Shown: positions 8,587 through 17,493, counted from the stretch's first letter. The stretch: 64,000 nucleotides of DNA from Gemmatimonadota bacterium (GCA_009841265.1 VXMB01000009.1:727911-791910), one strand, 5' to 3'. Notes: generated by a model not told the origin, from the letters alone. Numbers and translations: made by a program.

Positions 8587-9570
8587 ATGGCCACGACATC
8601 GCCCCTGAAATCGCGCGTCCTGCTGATCAAGAACCTGGTAGAGCAGGTCGACCTGAAACTGTCCCCGCTGACGGGTGAAACGGGACTGTCCAGGAAGATA
8701 ACGAACGCGGAGACGAACCGTCCCGGACTCGCGCTGGCGGGATTTGTCGAGCGGTTTTCCAGCAACCGGATCCAGATCCTGGGGGAGACCGAGTTATCCT
8801 ACCTGAAGAGCCTGCCCGCGGACCAGCGGCTTGCGTCGCTGGATAGGCTGTTCGACCTCGGCTTTCCCTGCATGGTGATAACTAAGGGCATGGATCCTCC
8901 ACTGGAATTGGCCGAGACCGCCGAGCGGTTCGATACCGCCGTCCTGGGTACTTCACTGACGACGGATGCCTTCGCGCAGTCCCTGATCGAGTACCTGGAA
9001 CCCTACTTCGCACCGATGACAACTGTGCACGGCGCCCTGGTCGACGTGTACGGCGTGGGTCTCCTGTTCACGGGACGCAGCGGAATCGGCAAAAGCGAAA
9101 CGGCCCTGGACCTGGTGGAACGGGGCCACCGGCTGGTTGCGGACGACGTGGTTACCGCGTACCGGATGCGGCGCGGCGTCATCATGGGTACGAGCAACAC
9201 GATCACGCAGCATTTCATGGAAATACGCGGCGTCGGCATTATCGACGTCACCAGCATGTTCGGCATACGCAGCATCCGCGTGCGCAAGCGGATAGAAGTC
9301 GTCGTAAACCTGGAGGACTGGAACAGCGACGAGGTCTACGAACGGACGGCGCTCGATGAGAAGACCACGACGTTGCTCGACGCGGAATTGCCCTATGTCC
9401 GGATTCCCATCAACCCGGGCAAAAACCTGACGGTCATTTCCGAGGTCGTCGCACTCCGGCATCTCCTTAAAGTCGTCGGGATCAACCCGGCGTCCATACT
9501 GAACCAGCGGGTGCTGGAGGTCATGAAGGAAGGCGAGAAGGTCCGGTATCGCAGGGAAGACTACGAGTAG
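8587..9570 (+). CDS. hprK: HPr kinase/phosphorylase
   Basis: Bifunctional enzyme that phosphorylates HPr on Ser46 with ATP and removes the group by phosphorolysis, linking carbon status to transcription or transport. 327 aa. Walker A is GRSGIGKSETAL near residues 162-173, followed by the HPrK signature region GHRLVADDVV and the C-terminal IEVVVNLEDWN and PVNPG-like IPINPGKN motifs. It occupies the place held by ptsN and rapZ in Proteobacteria and lies directly before ptsH and ptsI, so kinase, substrate and Enzyme I are encoded together. Confidence 0.96.
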   Translation: MATTSPLKSRVLLIKNLVEQVDLKLSPLTGETGLSRKITNAETNRPGLALAGFVERFSSNRIQILGETELSYLKSLPADQRLASLDRLFDLGFPCMVITKGMDPPLELAETAERFDTAVLGTSLTTDAFAQSLIEYLEPYFAPMTTVHGALVDVYGVGLLFTGRSGIGKSETALDLVERGHRLVADDVVTAYRMRRGVIMGTSNTITQHFMEIRGVGIIDVTSMFGIRSIRVRKRIEVVVNLEDWNSDEVYERTALDEKTTTLLDAELPYVRIPINPGKNLTVISEVVALRHLLKVVGINPASILNQRVLEVMKEGEKVRYRREDYE

Positions 9571-9608
9571 AAGCATGTCACGCAGGTCTGAATGGATCGG
9601 GCAACGAC

Positions 9609-9872
9609 TTGATAAGGAAAACCGTTTCCGTAAAGAACAGGAAGGGGTTGCACATGCGACCCGCCGAGCAACTGGTTCGAACGGCGTCCAGATTCAAGTC
9701 GGAAGTCACGCTGGTCAAGGACGACATTCCGGTGAATGGCAAGAGCATCCTGGGGGTCATGATGCTGGCCGCGGAGCATGGCAGTTCCATTACGGTGGAG
9801 ATCGATGGACCGGACGAAACGGATGCCCTGAAGGCCATCACCGACATGTTCGACAAGGATCAGGAGCCGTAA
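9609..9872 (+). CDS. ptsH: Phosphocarrier protein HPr
   Basis: Small phosphocarrier between Enzyme I and downstream acceptors. 87 aa. The active-site histidine is His15 in KGLHMRPAE, and the regulatory serine is Ser46 in NGKSILGVM, both at canonical positions, so it should be a substrate for both Enzyme I and the neighbouring HPr kinase. The only in-frame start is TTG at 9609; no ATG lies upstream in this frame. It is separated from ptsI by one base, indicating tight coupling. Because no EII permease is nearby, a regulatory role is likely. Confidence 0.95.
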   Translation: MIRKTVSVKNRKGLHMRPAEQLVRTASRFKSEVTLVKDDIPVNGKSILGVMMLAAEHGSSITVEIDGPDETDALKAITDMFDKDQEP

Positions 9873-9873
9873 C

Positions 9874-11634
9874 ATGAGCGAAGAGCGCCGCGTACTTCAA
9901 GGCATACCGGCATCGCCGGGCATCGCCATAGGACGCGCTTTGGTCTATAATCGCCGCTTCGCCGCCGTACACCAGCGTCCGATCCCCGCCGACGGCGTGG
10001 AGGCGGAGATTCTTCGATTCCGGACCGCCGTCGACGAGGCATTGGACGACCTGACCCGGTTACAGCGCCGCATCGCGGTTGATTTCGACCAGGACGTAGG
10101 GAAGATCTTCCGCGCGCACCAGGCCGTACTCGAAGACCCGGAAGTGGTGGATGTCACTGTCGTGCGCATCCGGCGTGAACGGATCAACGCAGAGTATATC
10201 TTCGACGATGTCATGAGAGGATGGATCGCCAGTTACTCCTCGATTGAGAATCCATACTTCCGTGAACGGACGGCCGATTTCGAAGACGTGCAATACCGGG
10301 TGCTGGCGAAACTCACCGGCAGCGCGCATATCGGGATCGAGGCCACAGACGGTGAGATCGTGCTCGTAGCCCACAGCCTGTCCCCATCGGATACCGCGGA
10401 AATAGACCGGTCTGCGGTCTGCGGCTTCATCACCGACGCCGGTGGCCAAACGTCGCATACGGCGATCGTCGCGCGAGGTCTGGCCGTGCCGGCGGTGGTC
10501 GGGACCAACATCGCTACCCAGGCCATATCGGACGGCATGATGATCATCATCGACGGCAACACCGGGATGGTCCATCTCGATCCGGATGCCGATACGATCG
10601 CGCGATACAGGGAAACGAAGTCCCAGCTATCGGTGCTGGAGCATGAACTGCAGGAACTCCACGACCTCCCGGCGGAGACGCGGGACGGAAGGCGCATCGA
10701 GCTGTCGGCCAATATCGAACTGCCGGCTGAACTGGAGGACGTCCTGAATCACGGCGCGGACGGCATCGGCCTGTACCGTACCGAGTTCCTCTACCTGGTA
10801 GGCAACGAATTGCCGTCCGAAGAAGATCAGACCCGGACGTACCAGCGCATCGCGCGGCGCATGGCGCCGAACCACGTGATCATACGGACGCTGGACCTCG
10901 GGGCGGACAAGATGCCGAAACAGATGCCGGACGAAGCGAATCCCGCACTCGGCCAGCGGGGTATCCGGCTCTGTCTTGACCGGCCGGAGATGTTCAAGGT
11001 GCAGTTGCGCGCCATACTGAGGGCCGGTGCGGAAGGCAACGTGAGTCTCATGTTCCCCATGATATCGGGATTGCAGGAGCTCAGGAGGGCGAAGGCGCTT
11101 TTTGAAGAGGCGCGGAACGAACTGCTGGAGGATGGGGTGGCTGTCGACCAGTCGATGCCGGTCGGAATCATGGTCGAAATCCCCTCGGCCGCACTGACGG
11201 CCCACGATCTGGCGAAGGAGGTGGACTTCTTCAGCATCGGCACGAACGACCTGATCCAGTACACCGTGGCGGCCGACCGGGGCAATCCGAGCATCGCCTC
11301 CCTGTACAATCCGTGCCATCCGGCCGTGCTCCGCCTTGTCGCGTCGGTGATCGACGCCGCGCACGACAACGATATCTGGGTGGGCGTGTGCGGCGCCATG
11401 GCCGCGCACCCCCTTGCGGCCTGCATACTGCTCGGTCTCGGCGTTGACGAGCTCAGCATGAGCCCCATCGATATACCCGAGATCAAGAGCCTGATCCGCT
11501 CCGCGGATTACCAGGAGCTCAAGACCATTACCCGGGAGGCGCTGGACCTGTCCACGTCGGAAGAGATCATGCGTTTCCTGAAACCCCACCAGCCGAAGAC
11601 CGAGCTGGACGTATCGGACATGATGCGCATCTGA
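9874..11634 (+). CDS. ptsI: Phosphoenolpyruvate-protein phosphotransferase (Enzyme I)
   Basis: Transfers phosphate from phosphoenolpyruvate to HPr. 586 aa, usual length. The phosphorylated His is at about residue 195 in GGQTSHTAIVARGL, the PEP-binding barrel follows with GIGLYRTEFLYL, LDLGADKMP and the C-terminal signature FFSIGTNDLIQYTVAADRGN and VGVCGAMAAHP. The ATG starts one base after the ptsH stop. With hprK and ptsH it forms a complete phosphorelay lacking any visible sugar transporter, as in many bacteria where the PTS is purely regulatory. Confidence 0.97.
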   Translation: MSEERRVLQGIPASPGIAIGRALVYNRRFAAVHQRPIPADGVEAEILRFRTAVDEALDDLTRLQRRIAVDFDQDVGKIFRAHQAVLEDPEVVDVTVVRIRRERINAEYIFDDVMRGWIASYSSIENPYFRERTADFEDVQYRVLAKLTGSAHIGIEATDGEIVLVAHSLSPSDTAEIDRSAVCGFITDAGGQTSHTAIVARGLAVPAVVGTNIATQAISDGMMIIIDGNTGMVHLDPDADTIARYRETKSQLSVLEHELQELHDLPAETRDGRRIELSANIELPAELEDVLNHGADGIGLYRTEFLYLVGNELPSEEDQTRTYQRIARRMAPNHVIIRTLDLGADKMPKQMPDEANPALGQRGIRLCLDRPEMFKVQLRAILRAGAEGNVSLMFPMISGLQELRRAKALFEEARNELLEDGVAVDQSMPVGIMVEIPSAALTAHDLAKEVDFFSIGTNDLIQYTVAADRGNPSIASLYNPCHPAVLRLVASVIDAAHDNDIWVGVCGAMAAHPLAACILLGLGVDELSMSPIDIPEIKSLIRSADYQELKTITREALDLSTSEEIMRFLKPHQPKTELDVSDMMRI

Positions 11635-11635
11635 C

Positions 11636-11653
11636 GGTCAGCCTGGTCAGCCT
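11636..11653 (+). repeat. Perfect 9-bp tandem duplication just after ptsI
   Basis: GGTCAGCCT occurs twice in tandem two bases after the ptsI stop codon, followed by a third degenerate unit. The rest of the 86-bp gap holds only the AGAGAGG ribosome site for the next gene. Confidence 0.7.
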
Positions 11654-11720
11654 GGCCGGTCCGCCATCACCGAGACATCCCGGCGTGCCGGGCGCGGTCC
11701 AGGGAATAAGAGAGGCTTAA

Positions 11721-12695
11721 ATGGGTTTATCTCAGGCGGAAACCACGCAATTCGATAGTCAGGGTTACCTGGTCAAAGGCGGGCTGCTGTCCGAAGCCGC
11801 GTTGCGGCCGTTGATCCTCGCCTTGAGTGACATCGTGGAGGAAGGCGCGCGCCGGCTGCACGGCGAGGGAAAACTGGCCAGTGCCTACGAGGAAGAGGGG
11901 TTCGAGACCCGGTTGGCGCATATTTACAAGGAGTCCGAAGAAGCCGGCGAGGCCGTCCTCGCGATGATCATGGGCCGGGGTGGTGGACAGTTCAACGGCG
12001 AGTCGATGCTGGAGTTGTTGCGGAATACGGAACTGGTAGACTGTGTTTCAGACCTGATCGGACCGGACATCGTGGGCGCCTCCGCTTATCGTATCCGACC
12101 GAAGCTGCCGGGGCATACACGGACGGAAGTGCCCTGGCACCAGGACTCCGGCTACTTCCTGCCCCACTGCGACCGGCACCTGATCGTGACCTGCTGGATC
12201 CCGCTGGTGGACACGACGGTGGAAAACGGCTGCCTGAACGTGATTCCGGGAGTTCACAAGGATGGCGTGTTCCGGCACTACACGGGCGGGCACGGCGGCT
12301 ACCTGGAGATCCCCGGGGATGAATTACCGCAGAACAAGCCGATACCCCTGGTGATGAAACGGGGCGATGTCCTGTTCATGACGAATCTGACTCCCCACGC
12401 CTCCTTCGTAAACCATACCGGAATCGTTCGCTGGAGTATCGACCTGAGGTACCAGTCCATGGATGCGCCGAACAACTCGGAGGAGGACCCGTCGACCTAC
12501 ACGCCGGAACGGGACCCGGTCACCATGGCCTGCTATCCGAGCGAGGCCGATTTCGTGATCCGGGATTCGAGTCATCCCGATCGGGAGGTCACGACACCGG
12601 AAGCCTTCAGGGAACTGCGCGATCGCTACCACGAGGCGAAGCCCTATAACCCGGGCAGGGGCTGGACCCGTCTCAAGGACAGGAAAGAGGCATGA
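11721..12695 (+). CDS. Phytanoyl-CoA dioxygenase (PhyH) family oxygenase
   Basis: Fe(II)/2-oxoglutarate-dependent dioxygenase of the PhyH superfamily; substrate unknown. 324 aa. The iron-binding facial triad is visible as H140-x-D142 in VPWHQDSGYF with a distal His in the LTPHASFVNHTG segment (about 226 or 232), followed by an Arg in IVRWSIDLRY for 2-oxoglutarate. An AGAGAGG site precedes the ATG. The stop overlaps the ATG of the next gene (ATGA), so this oxygenase and the beta-propeller protein are co-translated. It is one of four PhyH paralogues in the window. Confidence 0.9.
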   Translation: MGLSQAETTQFDSQGYLVKGGLLSEAALRPLILALSDIVEEGARRLHGEGKLASAYEEEGFETRLAHIYKESEEAGEAVLAMIMGRGGGQFNGESMLELLRNTELVDCVSDLIGPDIVGASAYRIRPKLPGHTRTEVPWHQDSGYFLPHCDRHLIVTCWIPLVDTTVENGCLNVIPGVHKDGVFRHYTGGHGGYLEIPGDELPQNKPIPLVMKRGDVLFMTNLTPHASFVNHTGIVRWSIDLRYQSMDAPNNSEEDPSTYTPERDPVTMACYPSEADFVIRDSSHPDREVTTPEAFRELRDRYHEAKPYNPGRGWTRLKDRKEA

Positions 12696-13408
12696 ACCCC
12701 AGGATCACCCGGTATATGCGGGCGCCGTACAGTGCGCCAAACGGTCTGCAGGTCACCGATGAAGGCCTGTGGGTTGTCGATCAATTCACCGATCGCATCG
12801 CGCTCCTCGCCCTGGACGATCCCCACGAGTACGGGGTCAGCAGGATACTGCGCGAATTGCCGACGGAATCCTCCAACACGAGTGGGATGTCCTTCGGCGA
12901 AGGCGGGCTTTGGCTGGCCGCGAACGGCCCGGGCGAACGGTGGCGATTTACGAGGGAGACCGACGCGCCGCCCGGGACGGGCGAGATCCTCAAGGTCGAC
13001 CCGCGGACCGGCGCTACCCTGCTCCGCAGGCCGCTCCCCGCACCCGGCGGCACCCACGGCCTGGACTACGATTTCGTGGAAACCGGCACGATCTGGCTGA
13101 GCACGCTTAAGGAAAAGACGCTCACGCAGGTCCGTGTCCCGGACTGGTCGGTAAAGCGGGTCATTCCGCTGCCTTACGACGCCGGCCACGGTGTCGTGAG
13201 GACCGCTGACGACGCCCTGTGGATGGTTTTCAAGGTGGACCGCGTCATCGCGAAGATGGACGTCGAGACCGGCAACGTACGCGACGAGATCCATATCGGT
13301 CCGGAATATCCGGAACCGCACGGCCTGGCGCGTTGTGGAGCCGACCTGCTTTACTGCGACGCGATGTCGGGCTGGATCACCCGGATCGAAGGCGTTTTCG
13401 ACGAATAG
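12692..13408 (+). CDS. Beta-propeller protein, SMP-30/virginiamycin B lyase-like
   Basis: 238-aa cytoplasmic protein without a signal peptide. Repeating strand motifs with small/aromatic endings (NGLQVTDEGLWVVDQ, SGMSFGEGGLWLAANG, HGLDYDFVETGTIWLST, HGVVRTADDALWMVFK, HGLARCGADLLYCDA) show a propeller of five or six short blades, close to the Vgb/SMP-30 type. This family includes lactonases and lyases but many members are uncharacterised. Start overlaps the preceding dioxygenase stop by ATGA, so the pair probably acts on one substrate. The specific reaction is not inferable from sequence. Confidence 0.75.
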   Translation: MNPRITRYMRAPYSAPNGLQVTDEGLWVVDQFTDRIALLALDDPHEYGVSRILRELPTESSNTSGMSFGEGGLWLAANGPGERWRFTRETDAPPGTGEILKVDPRTGATLLRRPLPAPGGTHGLDYDFVETGTIWLSTLKEKTLTQVRVPDWSVKRVIPLPYDAGHGVVRTADDALWMVFKVDRVIAKMDVETGNVRDEIHIGPEYPEPHGLARCGADLLYCDAMSGWITRIEGVFDE

Positions 13409-13420
13409 CGCTCTGTTGCC

Positions 13421-14539
13421 CTACCCCATGGCGCCTGAGTAGTAGATCTTCTCTCCCAGGTCCGTCCATCCGGTAACCGTGTTCCGGAAAGACGTGAAGG
13501 ACTCGTACACCCGTCTGCTGTCTTCGTCCGTTTCGACCAGCTGGGCGATGACTTCTTCCGAGTATCCCTTGAGGGTCGTGAGCACGGTATCCGGGAAGCG
13601 CCTGAGCTGTACCCCTTCTTCGTTGACCAGTTTCTGAAGGTACTCGTTGTTCCTGGCGTCGAATTCGGACAGTACCCAGTGCGTTGACCGCGCCGCAGCG
13701 GTCCGTATCACCGTCTGCAGATAGGCCGGGAGTTCCTCGAAGGCGCTCTTGTTGACCATGAGTTCCGTCACGGTGCCCGGCTCATGCCAACCCGGATAGT
13801 AGTAGTACTGGGCCGCCCGGTAGAATCCCATGAGGTAATCGTGGTACGGGCCGATCCATTCGGTGGCGTCGATGACGCCGCGTTCGAGGTTGGTGTAGAT
13901 CTCGCCGACGGGGGACAGAATGGCCGAACCGCCCGCCCGCTTGATTACATCGCCCCCCAGGCCCGGTATCCGCATCTTCAGTCCCTGGAGGTCGTCGGCG
14001 GTGTTGATTTCCTTCCTGAACCAGCCCCCCATCTGGAAACCGGTATTGCCTGCGGGCATGGGGATCAGGTTGAAGGGGGCGTAGATTTCCTCCCATAACT
14101 CCAGCCCGCCGCCGCTATAGAGCCAGGCGGTGACCTGTTGCGCGTTCATCCCGAAGGGTACCGAAGAGAAGAACTGCGTGGCGGGCGCTTTCCCCGCCCA
14201 GTAGTACGCGGCGCCGTGTCCCATTTCCGCCACTCCCTGGCTGACCGCTTCGAATCCCTCGAGGGCCGGAATCAACTCGCCGCCCGCATACACCGTGATC
14301 TTCATCCTCCCCTCGGACATTTCCTCCACCCATTGGGAAAGGAGCCGCGCACTCTCCTGCAATATGGGCAGATTCGGTGTCCAGGTGGTGACCATTTTCC
14401 ACTCATAGGTCCTGTCCGTACGGATGGCGGGACCGCTACTTTCCTGCCCGGATCCGCAACCAGCCATCAGTGCGGCTCCACCGGCCAATCCGGCCGTGGA
14501 CGCCGTCTTCAGAAACTCGCGCCGTTTGATCTGGTCCAT
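13421..14539 (-). CDS. TRAP-type substrate-binding protein (DctP family), Tat-exported lipoprotein
   Basis: Extracytoplasmic solute receptor of the DctP type, normally feeding a TRAP transporter for carboxylates or keto acids. About 372 aa. The N-terminus carries a Tat motif (KRREFLKTAS) and a hydrophobic region ending in a lipobox (LMAGC), so it is likely exported folded and then lipidated. DctP features follow: SEGRMKITVYAGGEL, the ligand-binding Arg region GLKMRIPGLGG, and NLERGVIDATEWIGPYHD. I chose the Met at 14539 because GGAGGAAGAGG precedes it. No DctQ/DctM membrane genes are adjacent, so this is an orphan receptor here. Confidence 0.9.
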   Translation of the reverse strand: MDQIKRREFLKTASTAGLAGGAALMAGCGSGQESSGPAIRTDRTYEWKMVTTWTPNLPILQESARLLSQWVEEMSEGRMKITVYAGGELIPALEGFEAVSQGVAEMGHGAAYYWAGKAPATQFFSSVPFGMNAQQVTAWLYSGGGLELWEEIYAPFNLIPMPAGNTGFQMGGWFRKEINTADDLQGLKMRIPGLGGDVIKRAGGSAILSPVGEIYTNLERGVIDATEWIGPYHDYLMGFYRAAQYYYYPGWHEPGTVTELMVNKSAFEELPAYLQTVIRTAAARSTHWVLSEFDARNNEYLQKLVNEEGVQLRRFPDTVLTTLKGYSEEVIAQLVETDEDSRRVYESFTSFRNTVTGWTDLGEKIYYSGAMG

Positions 14540-14633
14540 CCTCTTCCTCCATGAATCGGTTAGTCCCGCATTTGGTTTATATAAGTCGTCCCGCGTCCTG
14601 CGGCCGACCGGGAGCAGCCCTCCCAGCCGAACC

Positions 14634-15581
14634 TTACATCGTATCGGCAAACAGGCTGCTCACCGACTCCCCGTTGTGGATCCTTCGAATCGTCTCAGCC
14701 AGGAGCGAAGCGACGGAAAGGATGACCATATGGGGAAGTCGCTTGTCTTCGCCGATGGGTACCGTGTTCGTCGTGACGATTTCGTCGATCCTGGAACAAT
14801 CTCTGAACCGTTCGATCGCCCCGCCGCTGAATACGCCGTGCGTACAAACGACGGAAACCCGCTGTACGTTGCGTTCTTCCAGCCGTTGGATCAGTTCGAT
14901 GATGCTGCCGCCGGTGGCGATCTCATCGTCCATGATGATCGCGTTCTTGCCGGATACGTCCCCCACGATCATGTCGATAACGACCTTTTCATCCGAGATG
15001 CGGCGCTTGTTGCCCGCCGCCACCGGCAACATCAGCTGCCGCGCGAAATGGGCCGCGTTCTTTGCGTTGCCCAGGTCCGGGGAAACCACCACCGTATTGC
15101 TCAGGTCCCGCTGTTGGAAATGTTGGGCCAGTACCTTGATCGCGTTCAGGTGATCTACCGGGATACTGAAAAACCCGTGAACCTGCGGTTGGTGCATTTG
15201 CAGGGTGAGTATGCGATTGGCGCCGGCCGTTCCCAGCAGATCGGCGACCAGGCGACCGGCGATGGATATGCGGGGAGCATCCTTCTTGTCGGATCTCGAG
15301 TAGGAGTAATAAGGCAGCACGGCGGTGGTGCGCGCCGCCGACGCCCCGCGGGCGGCATCCAGCATCAACAGCAATTCAACCAGGTTCTCCTGCACCGGAG
15401 GACCCAGCGGTTGGATGATGTAGACATCGCCTTCCCGGCAGTTCGCATTCAACTGGACCTGGAGGCAGTCGTTGCTGAATCGCGTCAGGGTACTGGCTCT
15501 CAGCGGTACGTTCAGATAGTGGCAGACCTCTTCCGACAGCGCGGGATGGGAAGAGCCGCTGAATACCACGATACTGTTCAT
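14634..15581 (-). CDS. prs: Ribose-phosphate pyrophosphokinase (PRPP synthetase), divergent
   Basis: Makes PRPP from ribose 5-phosphate and ATP for nucleotide, His and Trp synthesis. 315 aa from the Met at 15581, the normal length. Conserved elements are the N-terminal IVVFSGSSHPALSEEV, the flexible-loop NKRRISDEKV, the VVSPDLGNAKNAA segment and the PRPP-binding IMDDEIATGGSII. The usual DLHADQIQGFF metal/ATP site reads LQMHQPQVHGFF, keeping His but replacing the first Asp, and the PRPP loop has EIATGGS for MIDTGGT. These changes suggest a divergent subclass or altered regulation; function as Prs is still the best call. Confidence 0.88.
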   Translation of the reverse strand: MNSIVVFSGSSHPALSEEVCHYLNVPLRASTLTRFSNDCLQVQLNANCREGDVYIIQPLGPPVQENLVELLLMLDAARGASAARTTAVLPYYSYSRSDKKDAPRISIAGRLVADLLGTAGANRILTLQMHQPQVHGFFSIPVDHLNAIKVLAQHFQQRDLSNTVVVSPDLGNAKNAAHFARQLMLPVAAGNKRRISDEKVVIDMIVGDVSGKNAIIMDDEIATGGSIIELIQRLEERNVQRVSVVCTHGVFSGGAIERFRDCSRIDEIVTTNTVPIGEDKRLPHMVILSVASLLAETIRRIHNGESVSSLFADTM

Positions 15582-15689
15582 GTATCCGTCTCTGTACGCG
15601 CGACCCGATTCATGCTCCGGGCGGCCTGGAGCCATGCTGCGTGAAGCCACCGTAATCAAGGGAAACCGGGGCCCCGTGTCAAGGACTAT

Positions 15690-15729
15690 ATCCGGCCGTT
15701 CACGGCGAAATCCGGCCGTTCATGGCGAA
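15690..15729 (+). repeat. 20-bp tandem duplication spanning a stop codon
   Basis: ATCCGGCCGTTCACGGCGAA is repeated at once with a single change (C to T). The second copy contains the stop of the lamin-tail gene (15720-15722), so the 3' end of that gene was duplicated. The rest of the 138-bp gap up to prs has a TGTCAA (15677-15682) reading TTGACA towards prs but no good -10. Confidence 0.85.
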
Positions 15730-17363
15730 GCGGCGATCACGACCAGATGCTTGGAAGCCGTCAGCCTGTCGAGTGTGGGCAGCATCTGTTCTACGTATAG
15801 AATGTACGGGCCGGCCGGCAGCCCGCGTCCGTGCTGATCCGTTCCGTCCCAGGTAAAGACATGCCGGCTGGCTACCGTCGTCTGATCGATGAGCGTTTTG
15901 AGAAACCGGCCGCGGATATCGAATACCATGGCGTGTAGAATACCGTGGGGGGCGGGCAGGTCGACCGTCACCAGGCAAACGTCTTCGAAGTTGTCGCCAT
16001 CCGGGGAGAACGGATTGTTGCTGAAATGCACGGAGACGCCGTCCGGTATACGGGAAACATAGAGTGCGTTTCGTCGGCCCGGAGTACCGCCGCCCGTGTC
16101 GGCCGATGGTCCCCAGACCGGTGGATCGAAGTCCGGGTTCACCAGTTCCACGGAACGACCAGGGTCGGGATTCAGGGCCTCGTCGTATTCCGCGCCATGG
16201 ACGGGTTTTCCCACCGCGTCCAGAAGCCATACCTTCGCACCGCTGTTCCGTAGCCTTTCCCAGCCGCCTATCGCTTCCACCACGGTACCGCCGAAGCCGG
16301 GATGCGTTTCCCGGAACAGGGCGGCGTCATGGGCAATGACGAGATAGCCCTGGCCTTCGATCGACAGGCCGCCCGAGGAAATGAGGCGCACCCGTTCCAC
16401 GTGATCCAGCCGCAGCGCGCTGCCGGCAAGATCGACCGCACCGCTACCCCTGTTGTACAGCTCGATCCACTCGGTCCGGTTCGGGCCGGGGTTGAACATG
16501 ATTTCATTGATGACCACGTTTTCCATCGAACTCCCGGTGTCTTGAGGCGCCATGGGTTCCGAAGGTTCGCCTGGTGCTGCAGGCTCAGCGGGTTCCGACG
16601 GTTCCTCGGGCTCTTCCGGCTCCACAGGTTCAGTGGGTTCTTCCGGTTCGGTGGGCTCATCCGGTTCCTCGGGCTTCTCCGGCTGCGCGGGTTTCGTGGG
16701 TTCCTCGGGCTCCTCCGGCTGCGCGGGTTCCGTGGGTTCCTCGGGCTCCACCGGTCCGGGCGTGGGAGGAAGGTCGCTCGCCGTGCTGTTTCGAAACCCC
16801 GGCGTCGATCCGTCGGGATGAGTGGACGGCACACGGTTGGACCCGTCCGCGGGAAGGTCGAATCGGGGCCGCTCCCACGAGATGCCGTTGCCGCCCGCCG
16901 ATTCGGTCCACGCGAACTGGTCGATCGTAACCTCGTCTCTTTTGATGAAGACCAGGTCTCCGCTGTTCCCGAGCCCATTGCCCAGTGTTCGGTCTCCCTT
17001 GATGGTCAGCATCAGTAGACGGGCAGGATCGCCTGCCGCGGCAACTCGCTCGTTGTATTCGCCTTCGTAGTCCGGATCTACGACAAGCGCGTATGCGCCC
17101 GGTGCCAGCACCGTACCCGCCAGGCCGAAGTCATGGGGGCCGGTGAAGTCCGTAATCGTGTCGTTCACGTCCCGCGAATCACCGAGCAGCCAGCCTTCGA
17201 GATCCACCGGTCCGTCCCCCGCGTTATAGAGTTCGACGAACTCTCCTTTGGATTCCGAATGGGGATCGGCCAGTACCTCCGAAATGACGATGCCCGTGCC
17301 CGCGGCCTTCCCCGCGAAACCGAGACATAGAACGGTGATGGCGAGATGGTATATTCGCATCAT
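15720..17363 (-). CDS. Secreted protein with two lamin-tail domains, Pro/Glu repeat and FlgD-like C-terminus
   Basis: 547 aa with a signal peptide (IYHLAITVLCLGFAGKAAG). Two lamin-tail (LTD) domains are visible: the first from ISEVLADPHSESKGEFVELYN (about 28-150), the second from VINEIMFNPGPNRTEWIELYN (about 285-410). Between them is a long Pro/Glu-rich linker of EEP-TEP-type repeats. The C-terminal about 95 residues (FSPDGDNFED ... VFDIRGRFLKTL ... WDGTDQHGRGLPAGPYILYVE) match the FlgD-Ig-like module common at the C-terminus of surface proteins in FCB-group bacteria. Probably an outer-surface protein; the partner is unknown. AAGGAG precedes the start. Confidence 0.82.
   Translation of the reverse strand: MMRIYHLAITVLCLGFAGKAAGTGIVISEVLADPHSESKGEFVELYNAGDGPVDLEGWLLGDSRDVNDTITDFTGPHDFGLAGTVLAPGAYALVVDPDYEGEYNERVAAAGDPARLLMLTIKGDRTLGNGLGNSGDLVFIKRDEVTIDQFAWTESAGGNGISWERPRFDLPADGSNRVPSTHPDGSTPGFRNSTASDLPPTPGPVEPEEPTEPAQPEEPEEPTKPAQPEKPEEPDEPTEPEEPTEPVEPEEPEEPSEPAEPAAPGEPSEPMAPQDTGSSMENVVINEIMFNPGPNRTEWIELYNRGSGAVDLAGSALRLDHVERVRLISSGGLSIEGQGYLVIAHDAALFRETHPGFGGTVVEAIGGWERLRNSGAKVWLLDAVGKPVHGAEYDEALNPDPGRSVELVNPDFDPPVWGPSADTGGGTPGRRNALYVSRIPDGVSVHFSNNPFSPDGDNFEDVCLVTVDLPAPHGILHAMVFDIRGRFLKTLIDQTTVASRHVFTWDGTDQHGRGLPAGPYILYVEQMLPTLDRLTASKHLVVIAASP
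16548..16760 (-). repeat. Low-complexity repeat encoding Pro/Glu-rich linker
   Basis: Degenerate 6- to 18-bp repeats of GGTTCC(T/G)CGGGC type on the + strand encode EEPxEP units of the lamin-tail protein. The pattern is a surface-exposed stalk rather than a mobile repeat. Confidence 0.8.
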
Positions 17364-17463
17364 GATAAGGAACTCCTTTTGATGATGGTGATTCGGTTGA
17401 TTTGACCCTCTATTGCCACCTGTTCAAATCAGTCGGAGCCCTATCATGGATCTCGTTTTTGTG

Positions 17464-17493
17464 TTGACACCGCAGGAAGCCCTTGCGTTAAAT
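17464..17493 (+). promoter_or_regulatory. Candidate gcvT promoter
   Basis: A consensus TTGACA (17464-17469) is followed after 18 bp by TTAAAT (17488-17493, 4 of 6). It lies about 40 bp before the gcvT start. No glycine-riboswitch structure is recognisable in the remaining 170-bp gap. Confidence 0.4.

Noticed and set aside
14424..15644. A 406-codon plus-strand open frame
   Set aside because: It is the shadow of prs on the other strand.
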